Shown here: one piece after another, positions 1 through 8,780 of the stretch | Position numbering within the stretch: position 1 is the first letter of the stretch | Layout of the letters: every line of letters begins with the position of its first letter | NCBI RefSeq assembly: GCF_012928505.1 | Contig: NZ_JABBJN010000021.1 | Span: 1-64,000 of the forward strand | DNA: 64,000 bases | Source: Achromobacter sp. Bel | GTDB lineage: Bacteria; Pseudomonadota; Gammaproteobacteria; Burkholderiales; Burkholderiaceae_B | Direction of reading: 5' to 3' | Notes under the pieces: model-generated | Databases searched by the model: none | Told to the model about the DNA's origin: nothing | Seen by the model: the letters and a program-made list of their open reading frames with translations, nothing else | Program-made: the position numbers and the translations under genes

Positions 1-1
1 G

Positions 2-73
2 CCGGGCGCAACAGGCACCCCGGGCGCAACAGGCACCCCGGGCGCAACAGGCACCCCGGGCGCAACAGGCACC
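2..73 (+). repeat. 18-bp in-frame tandem repeat, four identical copies
   Basis: Four perfect copies of CCGGGCGCAACAGGCACC run from 2 to 73, and a fifth begins at 74 before diverging. The unit is a multiple of three, so copy-number change would keep the frame and only lengthen a Pro-Gly-Ala-Thr-Gly-Thr linker just outside the membrane segment. More copies may lie upstream of the window. Confidence 0.97.
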
Positions 74-388
74 CCGGGCGCTTCCACTGAAAAGGCCGCC
101 GGAAGCGCTGCGGCCGACGCCAAGGACATCACTTCCGGCATGCCCAGTTGGCTTGCCGACAACCTGCTCGTCATCGTTACCGCCGTGCTGGCGCTGATCG
201 CGTTCGTGATCGCCTGGCTGCTGCGCCGTGCCGGCGCCCGGCGGGGGGACGACGACGAGGATACGTACGCCTATAACGAGCCTGCGCTGGACACGGCAGC
301 GCTGAACCGCAAGCTCGATACGATCAATCTCGACCTGGACGAACCGCCCACGGACGAACCGCGCCGAGTCAGCGGTCCCAGGGTTTGA
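2..388 (+). CDS. FimV-like protein, C-terminal part
   Basis: This is the 3' end of a gene that begins before the window. The visible 128 codons start with Pro-Gly-Ala-Thr-Gly-Thr hexapeptides, then an Ala-rich stretch, one hydrophobic membrane segment (LLVIVTAVLALIAFVIAWLL), a basic RR anchor and an acidic cytoplasmic tail rich in Asp and Glu. It lies 3 bp before truA, the place where Burkholderiales carry fimV, a peptidoglycan-binding pole protein with one membrane pass. The FimV name rests on position and topology only, because the LysM domain would be outside the window. Confidence 0.7.
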   Translation, partial: PGATGTPGATGTPGATGTPGATGTPGASTEKAAGSAAADAKDITSGMPSWLADNLLVIVTAVLALIAFVIAWLLRRAGARRGDDDEDTYAYNEPALDTAALNRKLDTINLDLDEPPTDEPRRVSGPRV

Positions 389-391
389 ATA

Positions 392-1201
392 ATGTCTAGA
401 GTTGCATTGGGGCTGGCGTATGACGGCTCCGCTTGGCAAGGTTGGCAGACGCAGCCGCATCGGCAGACGGTGCAAGACACGTTGGAGTCGGCCTTGGCTA
501 GTTTTTGTGGTGGTCAGGGCGTTGTTCCCACGATTTGCGCCGGCCGTACCGATACGGGCGTGCACGGCGCGATGCAGGTGGTCCATCTGGACACGACGCT
601 GGACCGCCGGATGGAGTCCTGGGTGCGGGGCGTAAATGCGTTTCTTCCGCCCAGCGTGTCGGTGCAGTGGGCGCAGCCGGTTTCCGACGAGTTCCACGCG
701 CGCTTCTCCGCGCGTGCCCGCACATATGTCTATTTGCTGTGGCGCGGCCGCGTTCGGCCGGCGCTATGGGCGGGCCGGGCGGGCTGGTGCTTCCAACCGC
801 TGGACGTGGAGGCCATGCGGACCGCGGCGAACGCCTTGCTGGGCGAACATGATTTCTCCAGCTTCCGCTCTTCGCAATGCCAGGCCAAGCATCCGGTGCG
901 CCATATGCACCGGCTGGACATCGAGGAGCGCGGGCCGTTCCTCGTGTTCACGTTGAAGGCGAATGCGTTCCTGCACCACATGGTGCGCAATATCATGGGT
1001 GCGCTGCTGCAGATCGGGCAGGGCAGGGAGTCCGTGGACTGGATGGCGCAACTGCTGTCCTGGCGCGACCGCAAGCGGGGTGCGCCGACGTTCTCGCCGG
1101 ATGGCCTGTATCTGTCCGCGATTGATTACCCGGCCGAATTCGGCTTGGACGAGCTGGACGGCGGTTCGCTGCTGCTGTCGCCGTTCACGCAAACCTATTA
1201 G
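392..1201 (+). CDS. truA: tRNA pseudouridine(38-40) synthase TruA
   Basis: TruA converts uridines 38-40 in the anticodon arm of many tRNAs to pseudouridine in the cytoplasm. The 269-residue length is usual for the family. The catalytic aspartate is D54 in the motif RTDTGVHG, the N-terminal [10 protein letters not shown] strand is typical, and the C-terminal half carries HHMVRNIMG. The start follows the FimV stop by 3 bp, so translation is probably coupled. The fimV-truA-trpF order is the classic Burkholderiales arrangement. Confidence 0.97.
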   Translation: MSRVALGLAYDGSAWQGWQTQPHRQTVQDTLESALASFCGGQGVVPTICAGRTDTGVHGAMQVVHLDTTLDRRMESWVRGVNAFLPPSVSVQWAQPVSDEFHARFSARARTYVYLLWRGRVRPALWAGRAGWCFQPLDVEAMRTAANALLGEHDFSSFRSSQCQAKHPVRHMHRLDIEERGPFLVFTLKANAFLHHMVRNIMGALLQIGQGRESVDWMAQLLSWRDRKRGAPTFSPDGLYLSAIDYPAEFGLDELDGGSLLLSPFTQTY

Positions 1202-1254
1202 AAAGCCGCCGCAACCCAAGGCGCCTTTTTCGCGCTGACTTGGAGGTCTTTGCC

Positions 1255-2355
1255 ATGCAACGCCGCGCGTTCTTGAAACAAACCGCCTTGGGCGCAGCCA
1301 CCGCAGGAGGCGCCGTGTTGGCCGCGCCGGCCTTCGCGCAGGAAGCGCCTGCCGTTGCGTGGCGGCTGGCCTCCAGTTTTCCGAATGAATCGCCCACGTT
1401 GTTAGCGGGCGCCGAGGATGTCGCGCGGTACGTGGCTGAAGTCACCGATGGCCGCTTCAAGATCGAGATCTTCCCTGCCGGCGATCTGGTGGAGTCCGGC
1501 CAGGTGTTGGAAGCCGTCCAGCACCGCGTCGTGGAGTGCGGGCATACCGCGTCGACCCGGTATTTCGACATTGATCCGGCGCTGTGCTTCGATGCCGGCG
1601 TGCCGTTCGGCCTGAATACGCGGCAAATGAACGCCTGGATGAGCCAGGGCGAAGGCCTGGCCCTGACGCGCGTGCTGTTCGACAAATACAACATCCTGAA
1701 CTTCCCCTGTGGCTATACCGGCGCGCAGATGGGCGGCTGGTTCCGCGGCGAGGTCAAGACGGTCGATGACTTGCGCGGGTTGAAGGTCAAGGCCGGTGGA
1801 TTCGCCCGCCATGTGCTGTCGCGTTTGGGCGCGACACCGGTCGACGTGCCGGTCGCGGAATCCTATGCCGCGCTGGAGCAGGGCACGGTCGACGCCGTGG
1901 CATGGATCGGCCCTTACGACGACGAGAGCCTGGCGCTCTATAAAGTCGCCCGGAACTACTACTTTCCGGGGTGGTGGGCGGGCACGTTGCAGCTGTCGCT
2001 GTATGTGAACCAGGACGCGTACGACGAACTGCCCAAGCCGTATCAATCGGCGTTGGCGCTGGCCTGCCGGATGGCGACGGGCAACATGATCGCCAAGTAC
2101 GATGCAGGCAACCCGGATGCGCTGCGCAGGCTGGTGTCGCGGGGCGCCCAACTGAAGGCATTCCCCAAGCCGGTCCTGCAGGCTTGCTACGAGGCATCGC
2201 TGGCCGCCTACAAGGAAATGAGCGCCAAGGACCCGATGTTCAAGAAGCTGTACGAAAGCATGGCGGCGTTCCGCGACAAGGAAGTGCCGTGGTTTCGCGT
2301 GGCCGAGGGTAGTTTCGATAATCTGGTCGCGACGCTGGGGCAGCCGGGCGCCTGA
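1255..2355 (+). CDS. Tat-exported TRAP transporter receptor (DctP/TakP-like), orphan
   Basis: A periplasmic substrate-binding protein of the TRAP DctP family, 366 residues. The N-terminus MQRRAFLKQTALGAA is a twin-arginine signal with an Ala-x-Ala cleavage site (APAFA). Length and Tat export resemble the TakP/SmoM subgroup, whose members bind 2-oxo acids; the ligand here is inferred only. The ATG at 1255 sits 8 bp after GGAGG; a TTG at 1240 is an alternative. No DctQ or DctM gene is adjacent, so this receptor must use a membrane partner encoded elsewhere. It sits between truA and trpF on the same strand. Confidence 0.88.
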   Translation: MQRRAFLKQTALGAATAGGAVLAAPAFAQEAPAVAWRLASSFPNESPTLLAGAEDVARYVAEVTDGRFKIEIFPAGDLVESGQVLEAVQHRVVECGHTASTRYFDIDPALCFDAGVPFGLNTRQMNAWMSQGEGLALTRVLFDKYNILNFPCGYTGAQMGGWFRGEVKTVDDLRGLKVKAGGFARHVLSRLGATPVDVPVAESYAALEQGTVDAVAWIGPYDDESLALYKVARNYYFPGWWAGTLQLSLYVNQDAYDELPKPYQSALALACRMATGNMIAKYDAGNPDALRRLVSRGAQLKAFPKPVLQACYEASLAAYKEMSAKDPMFKKLYESMAAFRDKEVPWFRVAEGSFDNLVATLGQPGA

Positions 2356-2421
2356 CCGGTTTCTGCTCGCCGGATATACTGATCCGACACGTCGCGCTGG
2401 GCGACATAGGTGATGGATTTC

Positions 2422-3087
2422 ATGCGTACCCGCATCAAAATCTGCGGCTTGACCCGCGAACAAGACATCGAAGCCGCCGTTTCGGCCGGCGTCGATGCGA
2501 TCGGTTTTGTCTTCTACGCCAAGAGCAAGCGCTGCCTGACGCCGACGCGCGCCGCGCAACTGCGCCGCACGGTGCCGGCGTTCGTGGATGTCGTGGCGCT
2601 ATTCGTGAACCCGGATCCCGCCGACGTTCAAGCCGTGCTGGATGAGGTCGGCCCCGAACTGCTGCAGTTCCATGGCGACGAGACGCCTCAAGACTGCGGC
2701 CGCTACGGCCATCGCTTCCTGCGCGCATTCCGTGCTGGCGCACCGGGCCTGGATACCGCGCAAGACCTGGCCACGCACTGCCGCGCATACGGTGAAGCGG
2801 CGGGGTGGCTATTCGACAGCTACAGCGCGGGATACGGCGGCAGCGGCCATGGATTCGACTACGCCTTGCTGGATGACGTCCTTGCGGATCCCGTGTCCCG
2901 CCCGCTGATCCTGTCGGGTGGCTTGAACGGCGAAAATGTCGGGCAGGCGATCGAGTGGGTGCGTCCCTGGGGGGTCGATGTCAGCAGCGGCGTCGAGGTC
3001 GAGCAAGGAATAAAAAGTTCTGATAGAATCTCGTTCTTCGTTGACGCAGCACATGCAGCGGACGCGAAACTGAAGGGAAAAAAGTAG
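2422..3087 (+). CDS. trpF: phosphoribosylanthranilate isomerase TrpF
   Basis: TrpF catalyses the Amadori rearrangement of phosphoribosylanthranilate to CdRP in tryptophan synthesis. The protein is a single TIM barrel with the N-terminal KICGLT motif (catalytic Cys8), the FVFYAKSKR phosphate-binding region, the second catalytic Asp in LFDSYS, and the C-terminal LSGGLNGENV and VDVSSGVE motifs. AGGTGA at 2408 favours the ATG at 2422; 2413 and GTG 2410 are in-frame alternatives. trpB and trpA, which usually follow in betaproteobacteria, are absent; tRNA-Val comes next. Confidence 0.95.
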   Translation: MRTRIKICGLTREQDIEAAVSAGVDAIGFVFYAKSKRCLTPTRAAQLRRTVPAFVDVVALFVNPDPADVQAVLDEVGPELLQFHGDETPQDCGRYGHRFLRAFRAGAPGLDTAQDLATHCRAYGEAAGWLFDSYSAGYGGSGHGFDYALLDDVLADPVSRPLILSGGLNGENVGQAIEWVRPWGVDVSSGVEVEQGIKSSDRISFFVDAAHAADAKLKGKK

Positions 3088-3165
3088 TGCTGGCGGTTGC
3101 TGTTTTTGGCTTTGATGCCGACGACTCAAACGCAATGAAAACAGCAAAAAGTCTTCAAAGACGAT

Positions 3166-3194
3166 TTGCACAGTTTAAAAAAGCACTATATAAT
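3166..3194 (+). promoter_or_regulatory. sigma-70 promoter of tRNA-Val
   Basis: TTGCAC (3166-3171) and TATAAT (3189-3194) are 17 bp apart and end 13 bp before the tRNA, a near-consensus layout for a stable RNA gene. The surrounding AT-rich stretch contrasts with the GC-rich genes on both sides. Confidence 0.85.
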
Positions 3195-3207
3195 TCTTCT
3201 TCTTTGC

Positions 3208-3284
3208 AGGCGGTTAGCTCAGTTGGTTAGAGCGCCACGTTGACATCGTGGAGGTCGTTGGTTCGAACCCAATACCGCCTACCA
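3208..3284 (+). tRNA. tRNA-Val (anticodon GAC)
   Basis: A full cloverleaf of 77 nt with encoded CCA. The acceptor arm pairs AGGCGGT with ACCGCCT, the anticodon stem CCACG/CGTGG closes the loop TTGACAT with anticodon GAC at 3242-3244, and the T arm is TTGGTTCGAACCCAA. It reads GUC and GUU valine codons. Confidence 0.97.
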
Positions 3285-3318
3285 GAATTCCTGCAAAGCA
3301 GTGCCAAGCACTGCCTTA

Positions 3319-3353
3319 AAAGCCGCGAAAGTCCTAGACTTCGCGGCTTTTTG
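3319..3353 (+). terminator. rho-independent terminator after tRNA-Val
   Basis: AAGCCGCGAAGT-like and ACTTCGCGGCTT arms flank a short CCTAG loop and run into a T tract, 35 bp after the tRNA. Confidence 0.9.
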
Positions 3354-3616
3354 CATTGTGCTTCCGGCTGGCACCGGCCCGTGCGGGTACCCATTACGTG
3401 TAATAACTGCGGACGGCAATTGCGATTGCCGCCTGCGTCGGTCCCCACGTTTGCGGGCAGCCGTTTTCGATACCCGTGCAAGCACGCTGCGGATTAATGC
3501 GCCCACCGCCGCGGTATCGGTTTTCCCCTTATCTTCGTTCCCTTTGCATAATGCGCGGGGATTCCGTGGGATATTTATCTGATATGTTCCCGGTAATGTT
3601 TATCACCGGCACGGAC
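3354..3616. other. intergenic region without a recognised gene
   Basis: About 260 bp between the tRNA terminator and the TPR lipoprotein. Open frames here overlap on both strands and none looks like a protein. The last 60 bp are AT-richer and probably hold the lipoprotein promoter, but no clear -35/-10 pair stands out. Confidence 0.5.
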
Positions 3617-4333
3617 ATGCGTTACTTCCTCAAGACAATACTCCTGGCCCCTGCGCTGATGCTGGCCGCGTGTGCCGGCAAGCCGCCGCCGGACGCGCCC
3701 GTCCAGGCGCGCATCGATGAACTGCCGATGTATGGCGGCATGGATCGGGCGGCGGCCGCGGAACGGCAGACTGGCGACAAGAAGCTCATTGCCGACGCCA
3801 CCCAGGCATTCGGCTCGGCCGAGAACGCCTCGAAGGCCTGGGTCTCGCAAGGCTATCGTTTTTATCGAGCCGACCAGCTCGGCATGGCCATGCGGCGCTT
3901 CAACCAGGCCTGGCTGCTGAATCCCGACAACCCCGAGGTGTACACGGGCTTTGCGGCGGTTCTGCATGACCAGGGCAAATACTGCCAGGCCATGAGCATG
4001 ATGGATCAGGCGATCAGCCATGATCCGCCTACCTTCCAGGGTATCTACGCCGATGCCGGCCGGATCGCGGCCCGCTGCGCGGCGGAGGACAAGACCTTGC
4101 CGCCGGAAGCCCGGGTGGCGGCGACCGCCCGGTCGGACGCGTGGTACCGCAAAGGGGAAGCCGTGGAGCCCGACAAGGGCTATCTGTATTCGTCCTGGGC
4201 GACGGCGTACTACTGGCGCGGCCAATACCGAGAGGCGTGGGCGATGGTCGTCAAGGCTCGCGCCGCGGGCGGCACGCCCGGTCCGAAGTTCATGGACCTG
4301 CTGCGCGCCAAAATGCCCGAACCCCGGACATAG
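3617..4333 (+). CDS. TPR-containing outer-membrane or periplasmic lipoprotein
   Basis: A 238-residue lipoprotein. The ATG at 3617 gives a clean type II signal (MRYFLKTILLAPALMLAAC, lipidated Cys19); earlier in-frame starts would bury it. The middle part has tetratricopeptide-like helices around residues 75-150, with WLLNPDNPEVYTGFAAVL and MMDQAISHDPP typical of TPR repeats. Such proteins usually act as scaffolds in envelope complexes. No neighbour points to a pathway, and the specific role is unknown. Confidence 0.85.
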   Translation: MRYFLKTILLAPALMLAACAGKPPPDAPVQARIDELPMYGGMDRAAAAERQTGDKKLIADATQAFGSAENASKAWVSQGYRFYRADQLGMAMRRFNQAWLLNPDNPEVYTGFAAVLHDQGKYCQAMSMMDQAISHDPPTFQGIYADAGRIAARCAAEDKTLPPEARVAATARSDAWYRKGEAVEPDKGYLYSSWATAYYWRGQYREAWAMVVKARAAGGTPGPKFMDLLRAKMPEPRT

Positions 4334-4395
4334 GCCTTGCGTCGTATCGGCCAATCCGGTTCCTGCCCGGCATTTGCGATATTCTGCTGACCATC

Positions 4396-4761
4396 ATGAT
4401 GAAAGCGCTTTGGTTGGTGTTGGGCTGCGTGATGTTGGCATTGGGCGTCATCGGCGCGTTTCTGCCGGTCATGCCAACAACGATTTTCCTGATTCTGGCC
4501 GTGGGCTGCTTCTCGCGGTCTTCGCCGCGGCTGGAAAAATGGCTGCTCGACAGCCCCACGTACGGACCGGCGTTGCGCACATGGCGGGAACAGGGCGCAG
4601 TGTCGCGCAAGGGCAAGACCTACGCGTGCCTGGGCATGGCCGCGGGTTACGCGCTGTTCTGGTGGAGCGCGCATCCGTCCTGGCCGCTGGCCGTTGGCGT
4701 GGCCGTGTTTTTCATCGCCAGTGCAGCGTATGTGATCAGCCGTCCTGCGCCGAAAACCTGA
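4396..4761 (+). CDS. YbaN-like DUF454 inner-membrane protein
   Basis: A 121-residue hydrophobic protein matching the YbaN/DUF454 family: N-terminal membrane helix GCVMLALGVIGAFLPVMPTTIFLILA, the family-typical LPVMPTTIF and CFSRSSPRLEKWLLDSPTYGP motifs, then two further membrane helices. The function of the family is not established. The start is one of two adjacent ATG codons (4396 or 4399). It stands alone between a lipoprotein and an esterase, both on the same strand. Confidence 0.88.
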   Translation: MMKALWLVLGCVMLALGVIGAFLPVMPTTIFLILAVGCFSRSSPRLEKWLLDSPTYGPALRTWREQGAVSRKGKTYACLGMAAGYALFWWSAHPSWPLAVGVAVFFIASAAYVISRPAPKT

Positions 4762-4952
4762 TTGCCGTTTAGCCGCTATTCAGGCGTTTGAGACGCTTCT
4801 GAAAGGCTGGGCCGGCGCGTAACGCGCCGAAACCGTTGGGTCGGCAATCCCGGGCCGGCGCCCGCATTTTCTCTGATGTAATGGGCCGCAGCAAGGCTGT
4901 TCAAGTCGCAGCGCGTCGTTCCGGTCGCGCGTTCAGCCGGCAAGGAACATTC

Positions 4953-5927
4953 ATGGTGAACAAGCGTCGGGAACTTCTATTTGCCGCCATGTCCGGGGCG
5001 GCGTTCGGGTGGGCGAATCCATCCTCCGCTGCGTCGGCGGGCCAATCCGCAGTCCAGGAAGCGCTGGACCTTTGGCCGGGCAACTACGCCCCTCAAAGTA
5101 AGGGCCCACATCAAGGCAACGGGCCGGAAGGCCCCGAGAAAGTCAGCGCAAAGGGTTCCGTCGCGCAGGTGTCGCGGCCGCGCCTGATTGTCTACCGGCC
5201 GGCCCGGCCCAATGGCAGCGCCGTGCTCGTGATTGCCGGCGGCGGTTACGCGCATATCGAGCGGGGCACGGAAAGCACGCCGACCTGCCTATGGCTGCAG
5301 GCGCAAGGCGTGACCGCCTTTGAACTCGTCTATCGGCTGCCGGGTGAGCATTGGACGGCAGAGGCCCCGTTGCAGGACGGTCAGCGCGCCATGCGGGTCA
5401 TCCGTTCGGTGGCGGGGCAGTACGGGCTGGACACCGGCAGGATCGGCGCCATCGGGTTTTCAGCGGGCGGGCATCTGGCCGGTCTCACGGCCGCCACGGC
5501 AGCGGTGGCGCGGTATGCCGCGGTGGACGCGGCCGACAGCCTGTCGTCCCGCCCTGATTTCGCGGGGCTTATTTATCCGGTACTGACCTTCATGGCGCCG
5601 TTCGACCATACGCATGCACGCCGGGAAATCGTGGGAGAGCACCCCACGGCCGAGCAAAGTGCGGCGTTCTCCGTGGACCGTCTGGTGACGGCGCAGATGC
5701 CGCCCGTGTTCCTGGCGCAAGCGCAGGACGATCCGATCTCGCCCGTGGACAACAGCTTGCTGATGTTCAACGCGCTGCGCGCGGCGGGTGTGCCGGCCGA
5801 GATGCATATCTTTCCCCAAGGCGGCCACGGCTGGGGGCTGGGCAAGCCCGGCACACGGGTGCATGCGTGGCCGGGTTTGTTTGCCGAATGGGCCGCGATC
5901 AGCGGCTTTTTCGGGGTCCCTCAGTGA
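4953..5927 (+). CDS. exported alpha/beta-hydrolase (acetyl-esterase-like)
   Basis: A 324-residue hydrolase. The N-terminus MVNKRRELLFAAMSGAAFG resembles a twin-arginine signal (RRELLFA), so it is probably periplasmic. Motifs in order: oxyanion VIAGGGYAHIERG, nucleophile elbow IGFSAGGH, acid residue in AQDDPISPVDN and the histidine in FPQGGHGWG. This set matches xylan or sugar acetyl esterases and BD-FAE-type feruloyl esterases. The start at 4953 follows AAGGAAC. Its last 7 bp overlap the 3' end of the convergent dehydratase, suggesting a link with the sugar-acid module there; the substrate is unknown. Confidence 0.85.
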   Translation: MVNKRRELLFAAMSGAAFGWANPSSAASAGQSAVQEALDLWPGNYAPQSKGPHQGNGPEGPEKVSAKGSVAQVSRPRLIVYRPARPNGSAVLVIAGGGYAHIERGTESTPTCLWLQAQGVTAFELVYRLPGEHWTAEAPLQDGQRAMRVIRSVAGQYGLDTGRIGAIGFSAGGHLAGLTAATAAVARYAAVDAADSLSSRPDFAGLIYPVLTFMAPFDHTHARREIVGEHPTAEQSAAFSVDRLVTAQMPPVFLAQAQDDPISPVDNSLLMFNALRAAGVPAEMHIFPQGGHGWGLGKPGTRVHAWPGLFAEWAAISGFFGVPQ

Positions 5928-7702
5928 GAGTGCCGGGGATCGCCGCGCGTTTCGATGACTTTCAGATATAGCGTCGCGGGCTCCAGGCAGCCGCCCGTCG
6001 ACAACTGGCCGACCAGTTGCCGGTACAGCTCCTGCCAGGGCGTTTGCGAGGCCGGTGCCTGGTAGGGCGGTTCTTGCTTCCGTCTTGCCATTTCCGCGTC
6101 GTCGACCAAGGCGGTGACGCTGCGCTGGTTCAGATCGACACGGATCTTGTCGCCGGTGCGCAGCAGCGCCAATCCTCCCCCGACTGCTGCTTCAGGCGAC
6201 ATGTTCAAAATGGACGGGCTGCCGGAAGTGCCGCTTTGCCTGCCATCCCCCAGGCACGGCAGGGAATCCACGCCGCGCTTGATCAGGTGGGACGGAGGCG
6301 CCATGTTGACCACTTCGGCGCTGCCCGGGTAGCCCACGGTGCCGGCGCCGCGGATGACAAGGATGCAGTGTTCGTCGATGTTCAGCGCCGGGTCTTCGAT
6401 GCGCGCGTGGTAGTCCTCGGGGCCTTCGAACACGATGGCGCGGGCCTCGAATGCGTTCTCTGAGCCGGGTTCGGACAGGTAGGCGCGGCGGAACGCTTCG
6501 CCTACGACCGACATCTTGATGATGGCGCTGTCGAAAAAATTGCCCGACAGCACGATGAAGCCTGCCCGGTGTTTCAGCGGGGCGGCGCAGCTGCGGATGA
6601 CGTCGGCGTCGCGGGTCTTGGCGCCCGCGGCGATGTCCCCGATGGTCTTGCCGGATACGGTGGGGCAGTCGGGGTGAAGGCGCCCGGCGGCGAACAGTTC
6701 ATGCATGACCGCGGGGACGCCGCCCGCGCGGTGGAAGCCCTCGCCCAGATGCTCGCCCGCCGGCACGCAGTTGACCAGCAGCGGCACGTCTTCACCCAGG
6801 CGCTGCCAGTCGTCCAGGCTAAGGTCGATGCCGGCGTGGCGGGCCATCGCGATCAGGTGCGGCGGGCAATTGGTGGACGCGCCCAGCGCCGATGCCACGA
6901 CGATGGCGTTCTCGAATGCCTGCCGTGTCAGGATGTGGGAGGGCCGCAGGTCTTCGCGCACCATGTCGCAGATGCGCATGCCGGTGGCGTAGGCCATCTG
7001 GGCGCGTTCGCGGTAGGGGGCGGGAATGCTGGCGCAGGTGGGCAGCGACATGCCCAGCGCTTCGGCCAGCGAATTCATCGACAACGCCGTGCCCATGGTG
7101 TTGCAGTGGCCGACCGACGGCGAAGACGCGGTGGCCAGCGTCATGAAGCCCTCGTAATCAAGCTTGCCGGCCGCCATCAGGTTGCGCGCGTGCCAGATGA
7201 CGGTGCCGGAACCGACGCGCTGGCCGTCGTGCCAGCCGTCCAGCATGGGGCCGCCGGACAGCACGATGGCGGGCAGGTCGACCGTGGCGGCGGCCATCAG
7301 GCAGGCAGGCGTGGTCTTGTCGCAGCCGGTCGTCAGCACCACCCCGTCCAAGGGGTAGCCGTGCAGGATTTCGACCAGGCCCAGATAGGCCAGGTTGCGG
7401 TCCAGCGCGGCCGTGGGCCGCCGGCCTTGTTCGGCCAGCGGGTGCACGGGGAACTCCATCGGGATGCCGCCCGCGTCCCGGATGCCCGCTTTGACGCGCT
7501 CGGCCAGCGCCAGGTGATGGCGGTTGCAGGGCGCCAGATCGCTGCCGGTCTGGGCGATGCCGATGATCGGCCGCCCGGACTGCAACTCTTGCCGCGTCAG
7601 GCCGTAATTCAGATAACGCTCGACGTAAATCGCCGTCATATCGGCATGCGCGGGGTCGTCGAACCATTTCTGGCTGCGCAACTTGCGGGGTGTCTGAGAC
7701 AT
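5921..7702 (-). CDS. IlvD/Edd-family sugar-acid dehydratase (L-arabinonate-dehydratase-like)
   Basis: A 593-residue dehydratase that removes water from an aldonic acid to give a 2-keto-3-deoxy acid using an Fe-S cluster. Cluster-binding cysteines are visible at C59 (SDLAPCN), C127 (TTGCDKTTP) and C200 (SVGHCNTMG), with Lys129 next to C127, the same spacing as in characterised L-arabinonate dehydratases. The C-terminal GDGRQSGTSGSPSILN holds the catalytic serine. It is the last gene of the dctQ-dctM-dctP run, 30 bp after dctP, so it very likely acts on the imported acid. D-xylonate, D-fuconate or D-gluconate are alternative substrates. Confidence 0.9.
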   Translation of the reverse strand: MSQTPRKLRSQKWFDDPAHADMTAIYVERYLNYGLTRQELQSGRPIIGIAQTGSDLAPCNRHHLALAERVKAGIRDAGGIPMEFPVHPLAEQGRRPTAALDRNLAYLGLVEILHGYPLDGVVLTTGCDKTTPACLMAAATVDLPAIVLSGGPMLDGWHDGQRVGSGTVIWHARNLMAAGKLDYEGFMTLATASSPSVGHCNTMGTALSMNSLAEALGMSLPTCASIPAPYRERAQMAYATGMRICDMVREDLRPSHILTRQAFENAIVVASALGASTNCPPHLIAMARHAGIDLSLDDWQRLGEDVPLLVNCVPAGEHLGEGFHRAGGVPAVMHELFAAGRLHPDCPTVSGKTIGDIAAGAKTRDADVIRSCAAPLKHRAGFIVLSGNFFDSAIIKMSVVGEAFRRAYLSEPGSENAFEARAIVFEGPEDYHARIEDPALNIDEHCILVIRGAGTVGYPGSAEVVNMAPPSHLIKRGVDSLPCLGDGRQSGTSGSPSILNMSPEAAVGGGLALLRTGDKIRVDLNQRSVTALVDDAEMARRKQEPPYQAPASQTPWQELYRQLVGQLSTGGCLEPATLYLKVIETRGDPRHSH

Positions 7703-7732
7703 GGGGGCTCGCTTTGCTTCGGTTGAACAGCG

Positions 7733-8749
7733 CTAGTTGCGCGCCTTCTGGATCTCGTCATTGAGCTGCTTGATGAGCTCGGGCCCGAGTTCCTGCGTGT
7801 ACTTGTCCACGACGGGCTGCACCTTCTGCCGCATGCGGGCCACTTCTTCCGGGCTGATCGTATTGATCTTCATGCCAGCCTGCTCAAGCGTCGTCATGGC
7901 CTTGGCGGAATCGGTGCGGCTGTCCTTGCGTTCGAAATCGCGCGAGGCGGCAGCAGCCTGGCGGATCAGCTTTTGTTCGTCCGGCGACAGGGTGTCCCAC
8001 CACTTCTTCGATGCCATCACCACCCAGGGGGTATAGACGTGACGAGAGATTGTCAGGTAGGGCTGCACTTCGTAGAACTTGCTGCTCTGGATCGTGGTGA
8101 TCGGGTTTTCCTGGCCGTCCACCGTGCGGGTTTCCAGGGCGGTGAACAGCTCGGAGAACGGCATGGGCACGGCATTGGCGCCCAGCGTATTGAAGACGCC
8201 CAGCGCGATCTGGTTCTGCATCACGCGCAGCTTGATCCCTTGCATGTCTTCTGCGCGGTTGATCGGGCGTTTGGAATTCGTCATGTTGCGGAAGCCGTTT
8301 TCCCAATAGACCAGGCCGACCAGGCCGCGGGCTTCCAGTTTCTTCAGCAGGTCCTGGCCCAGTTGCCCGTCCAGCACCGCGTCGGCTTCCTTTTCGCTGT
8401 TGAACAGGAAAGGCAGGTCGAACACGCCGAATTCCTTGACCATGCCGGCCAGCGGCGCGGTGGACCCCACCATCATTTCCTGGGCGCCACCCGCCAGTGC
8501 GCCCTGCATCTGTTCGTCCGAGCCCAGGTTGGCCGAGCCGAAGGTCTTCATCTTGAGCTTGCCGCCGCTGACTTTCTCCAGTTCCTGCGCCAGGAAGCGC
8601 GCGGCGCGGCCCTGGACGCTTTCTTCGTTCAGACCGTAGCCGAAGCGGATCAGGCGGGGTTTGACGTCCGCCGCCGCGGCCACGCCGGCGACCGCGCAGG
8701 ACAGCGCGGTCGCCAGCACGAGTAGACGGGTTTTGAATCGATGAATCAT
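7733..8749 (-). CDS. dctP: TRAP transporter substrate-binding protein DctP
   Basis: A 338-residue periplasmic receptor with a Sec signal (MIHRFKTRLLVLATALSCAVAGVAAAA). Family features are the IRFGYGLNEESVQGRAARFLAQELEKVSGG start, the conserved arginine in GIKLRVMQN that binds the ligand carboxylate, and FTALETRTVDGQENP. It is encoded after dctM with a 31-bp gap and before the dehydratase. The family binds C4-dicarboxylates, uronates or aldonates; the neighbouring dehydratase and GntR-like operator favour an aldonic acid (inferred). Confidence 0.93.
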   Translation of the reverse strand: MIHRFKTRLLVLATALSCAVAGVAAAADVKPRLIRFGYGLNEESVQGRAARFLAQELEKVSGGKLKMKTFGSANLGSDEQMQGALAGGAQEMMVGSTAPLAGMVKEFGVFDLPFLFNSEKEADAVLDGQLGQDLLKKLEARGLVGLVYWENGFRNMTNSKRPINRAEDMQGIKLRVMQNQIALGVFNTLGANAVPMPFSELFTALETRTVDGQENPITTIQSSKFYEVQPYLTISRHVYTPWVVMASKKWWDTLSPDEQKLIRQAAAASRDFERKDSRTDSAKAMTTLEQAGMKINTISPEEVARMRQKVQPVVDKYTQELGPELIKQLNDEIQKARN

Positions 8750-8780
8750 GGTGCTCCTCCTTGGGGTTTTCTCTATGCCG

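Noticed and set aside
1-73. Possible CRISPR array at the window edge
   Set aside because: The 18-bp units are identical and continuous without spacers and encode an in-frame hexapeptide.
6569-7726. Long open frame on the plus strand inside the dehydratase gene
   Set aside because: It is an antisense frame of a high-GC gene; its Arg/Gly/His-rich composition has no domain motif.
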